From NCBI GenBank assembly GCA_004524515.1, contig SDNV01000085.1, forward strand, positions 1 to 12,912: a stretch of DNA of 12,912 nt, given 5' to 3'. The translations under genes and the position numbers were made by a program. The notes beneath the pieces are model-generated. The model worked only from the letters and a program-made list of their open reading frames with translations, ran no database searches and was not told the DNA's origin. This document shows, in pieces, positions 12,234-12,912 of this stretch (the first letter of the stretch is position 1; every line of letters starts with the position of its first letter). This DNA comes from Promethearchaeota archaeon. GTDB taxonomy: Archaea; Asgardarchaeota; Lokiarchaeia; Sigynarchaeales; SOKP01.

Positions 12234-12912
12234 TTACTTTAGAAGCACTATAATGCCTTCAAATGACTTTAATTTCAGATAATTCAAATTTCGATTGTCT
12301 ATTTTAATGTATGTAGAGAATAAAAACTTAGAAATTGGCGATATAGGTTGGAATGCAATTTGTTCTTTACTAAAATTCAAATATATATGTAAGATTTGTA
12401 AATTTTCCCTAAGTTCTATAGATCGAGAATATCCTACAATCCAATCAGAATTGTCCCCAATATCTAATAAATTTAGAGTACCTGAATTTAGTGCAGGATA
12501 TTTTTGTCTTAAGTCTAATAACCTTTTATAGCAATTTAATAAGGAATCAGGATTAAGTGTCTCTTTTTCAACATTTCGATCCTTATAGGAATCCGTAACT
12601 GGTATCCATGGTTCTACATTAGAATCACAAAATCCTGCATTTGGCGATGTATTCCATTGCATAGGAGTTCGACATTCCAGACGGTTTATAGATTCTCCTG
12701 TAATTTTACGATAAAAATTAATTAATATTTGGGGAATCCAACTATACTTCATAGCAAGAGGATCAGTTGAAGTTTTCATTGGTAAACTGTGTTGAGTCAT
12801 TCCAATTTCTTCGCCATAATATATGAATGGAACTCCTCTTGCTGTTAACTGAAGCGTAGCATTTAGTTTTGCTTTTCGAATATCATTGTTTAATCGGGTT
12901 ATTCTACGAGTA
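12234..12912 (-). CDS. GH13 alpha-glucosidase / oligo-1,6-glucosidase-like, 5' part outside the window
   Basis: The C-terminal part of a family 13 glycoside hydrolase. The frame stays open to the window edge, so the gene starts beyond 12912. From the edge it reads RLNND, then LQLTARGVPFIYYGEEIGM, which is the late conserved barrel region of the alpha-amylase family. Next come CRTPMQWNTSPNAGF and EPWIPVTDSYK, with the helix LLNCYKRLLDLRQKYPALNSG; these features are typical of oligo-1,6-glucosidases and alpha-glucosidases rather than true alpha-amylases. The last 80 residues form a beta domain ending FEGIIVLLK. The catalytic Asp/Glu/Asp lie upstream and cannot be checked. Cytoplasmic or exported location cannot be told. 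Role: release of glucose from alpha-linked oligosaccharides. An ATG at 12800 is internal and not the start. Confidence 0.92.
   Translation of the reverse strand, partial: TRRITRLNNDIRKAKLNATLQLTARGVPFIYYGEEIGMTQHSLPMKTSTDPLAMKYSWIPQILINFYRKITGESINRLECRTPMQWNTSPNAGFCDSNVEPWIPVTDSYKDRNVEKETLNPDSLLNCYKRLLDLRQKYPALNSGTLNLLDIGDNSDWIVGYSRSIELRENLQILHIYLNFSKEQIAFQPISPISKFLFSTYIKIDNRNLNYLKLKSFEGIIVLLK

Noticed and set aside
1..12912. Possible mobile element, CRISPR array or defence island
   Set aside because: No transposase, integrase, Cas or toxin-antitoxin gene and no regularly spaced repeats were seen; the repeats found are short and local.

Overview
The window looks like chromosomal DNA from an Asgard (Lokiarchaeia-like) archaeon. 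It is very AT-rich, carries an archaeal TFIIB-type initiation factor (TFB) and archaeal-style HTH regulators, and encodes two eukaryote-like small GTPases of different classes (one Rag/Arf-like, one Ras/Rab-like). Promoters look like TATA boxes of the TTTAAATA type, and several starts have GGAG/GAGG Shine-Dalgarno (SD) sites. The taxonomic call is inference from gene content, with no database search behind it.

Layout. Positions 1-1964 (minus strand): a two-gene acyl-CoA transferase operon related to glutaconate CoA-transferase A/B. The B gene has an apparent one-base frameshift right after its start. 2247-2525 (+): a small helix-hairpin-helix protein. 2850-3733 (minus): an ArsR-like HTH gene followed 2 nt later by a Rag/Arf-like GTPase. 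Across a short divergent intergenic region with a palindrome and repeated TCGGAATAT boxes lie a 58-codon ORF and an Lrp/AsnC-type regulator in the same frame (3916-4596, +), then TFB (4761-5705, +).

5908-8423 is a stress-type cluster: universal stress protein, dienelactone-hydrolase-like alpha/beta hydrolase, type I phosphoribosyltransferase (all +), and an opposing Hsp20 remnant that lacks its 5' half. A second universal stress protein lies at 11433-11900 (minus). 8424-9688 is gene-poor and seems to hold scars of decayed genes on both strands. 9689-10234 (+) is the Rab-like GTPase with altered catalytic and specificity motifs, convergent with an aldo/keto reductase (10307-11158, minus). The right edge cuts a GH13 alpha-glucosidase-like gene (12234-12912, minus).

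Functionally the window combines fermentative/CoA metabolism, sugar hydrolysis, redox and stress genes with Asgard-type GTPase and transcription-factor genes. The most interesting points are the HTH-GTPase coupled pair, the in-frame stop separating an upstream ORF from the Lrp-like gene, the non-standard TFB zinc ribbon, the truncated Hsp20 junction and the unusual GTPase motifs. I did not find a clear-cut wholly new defence or mobile system; no CRISPR array, tRNA, rRNA or insertion sequence was seen.
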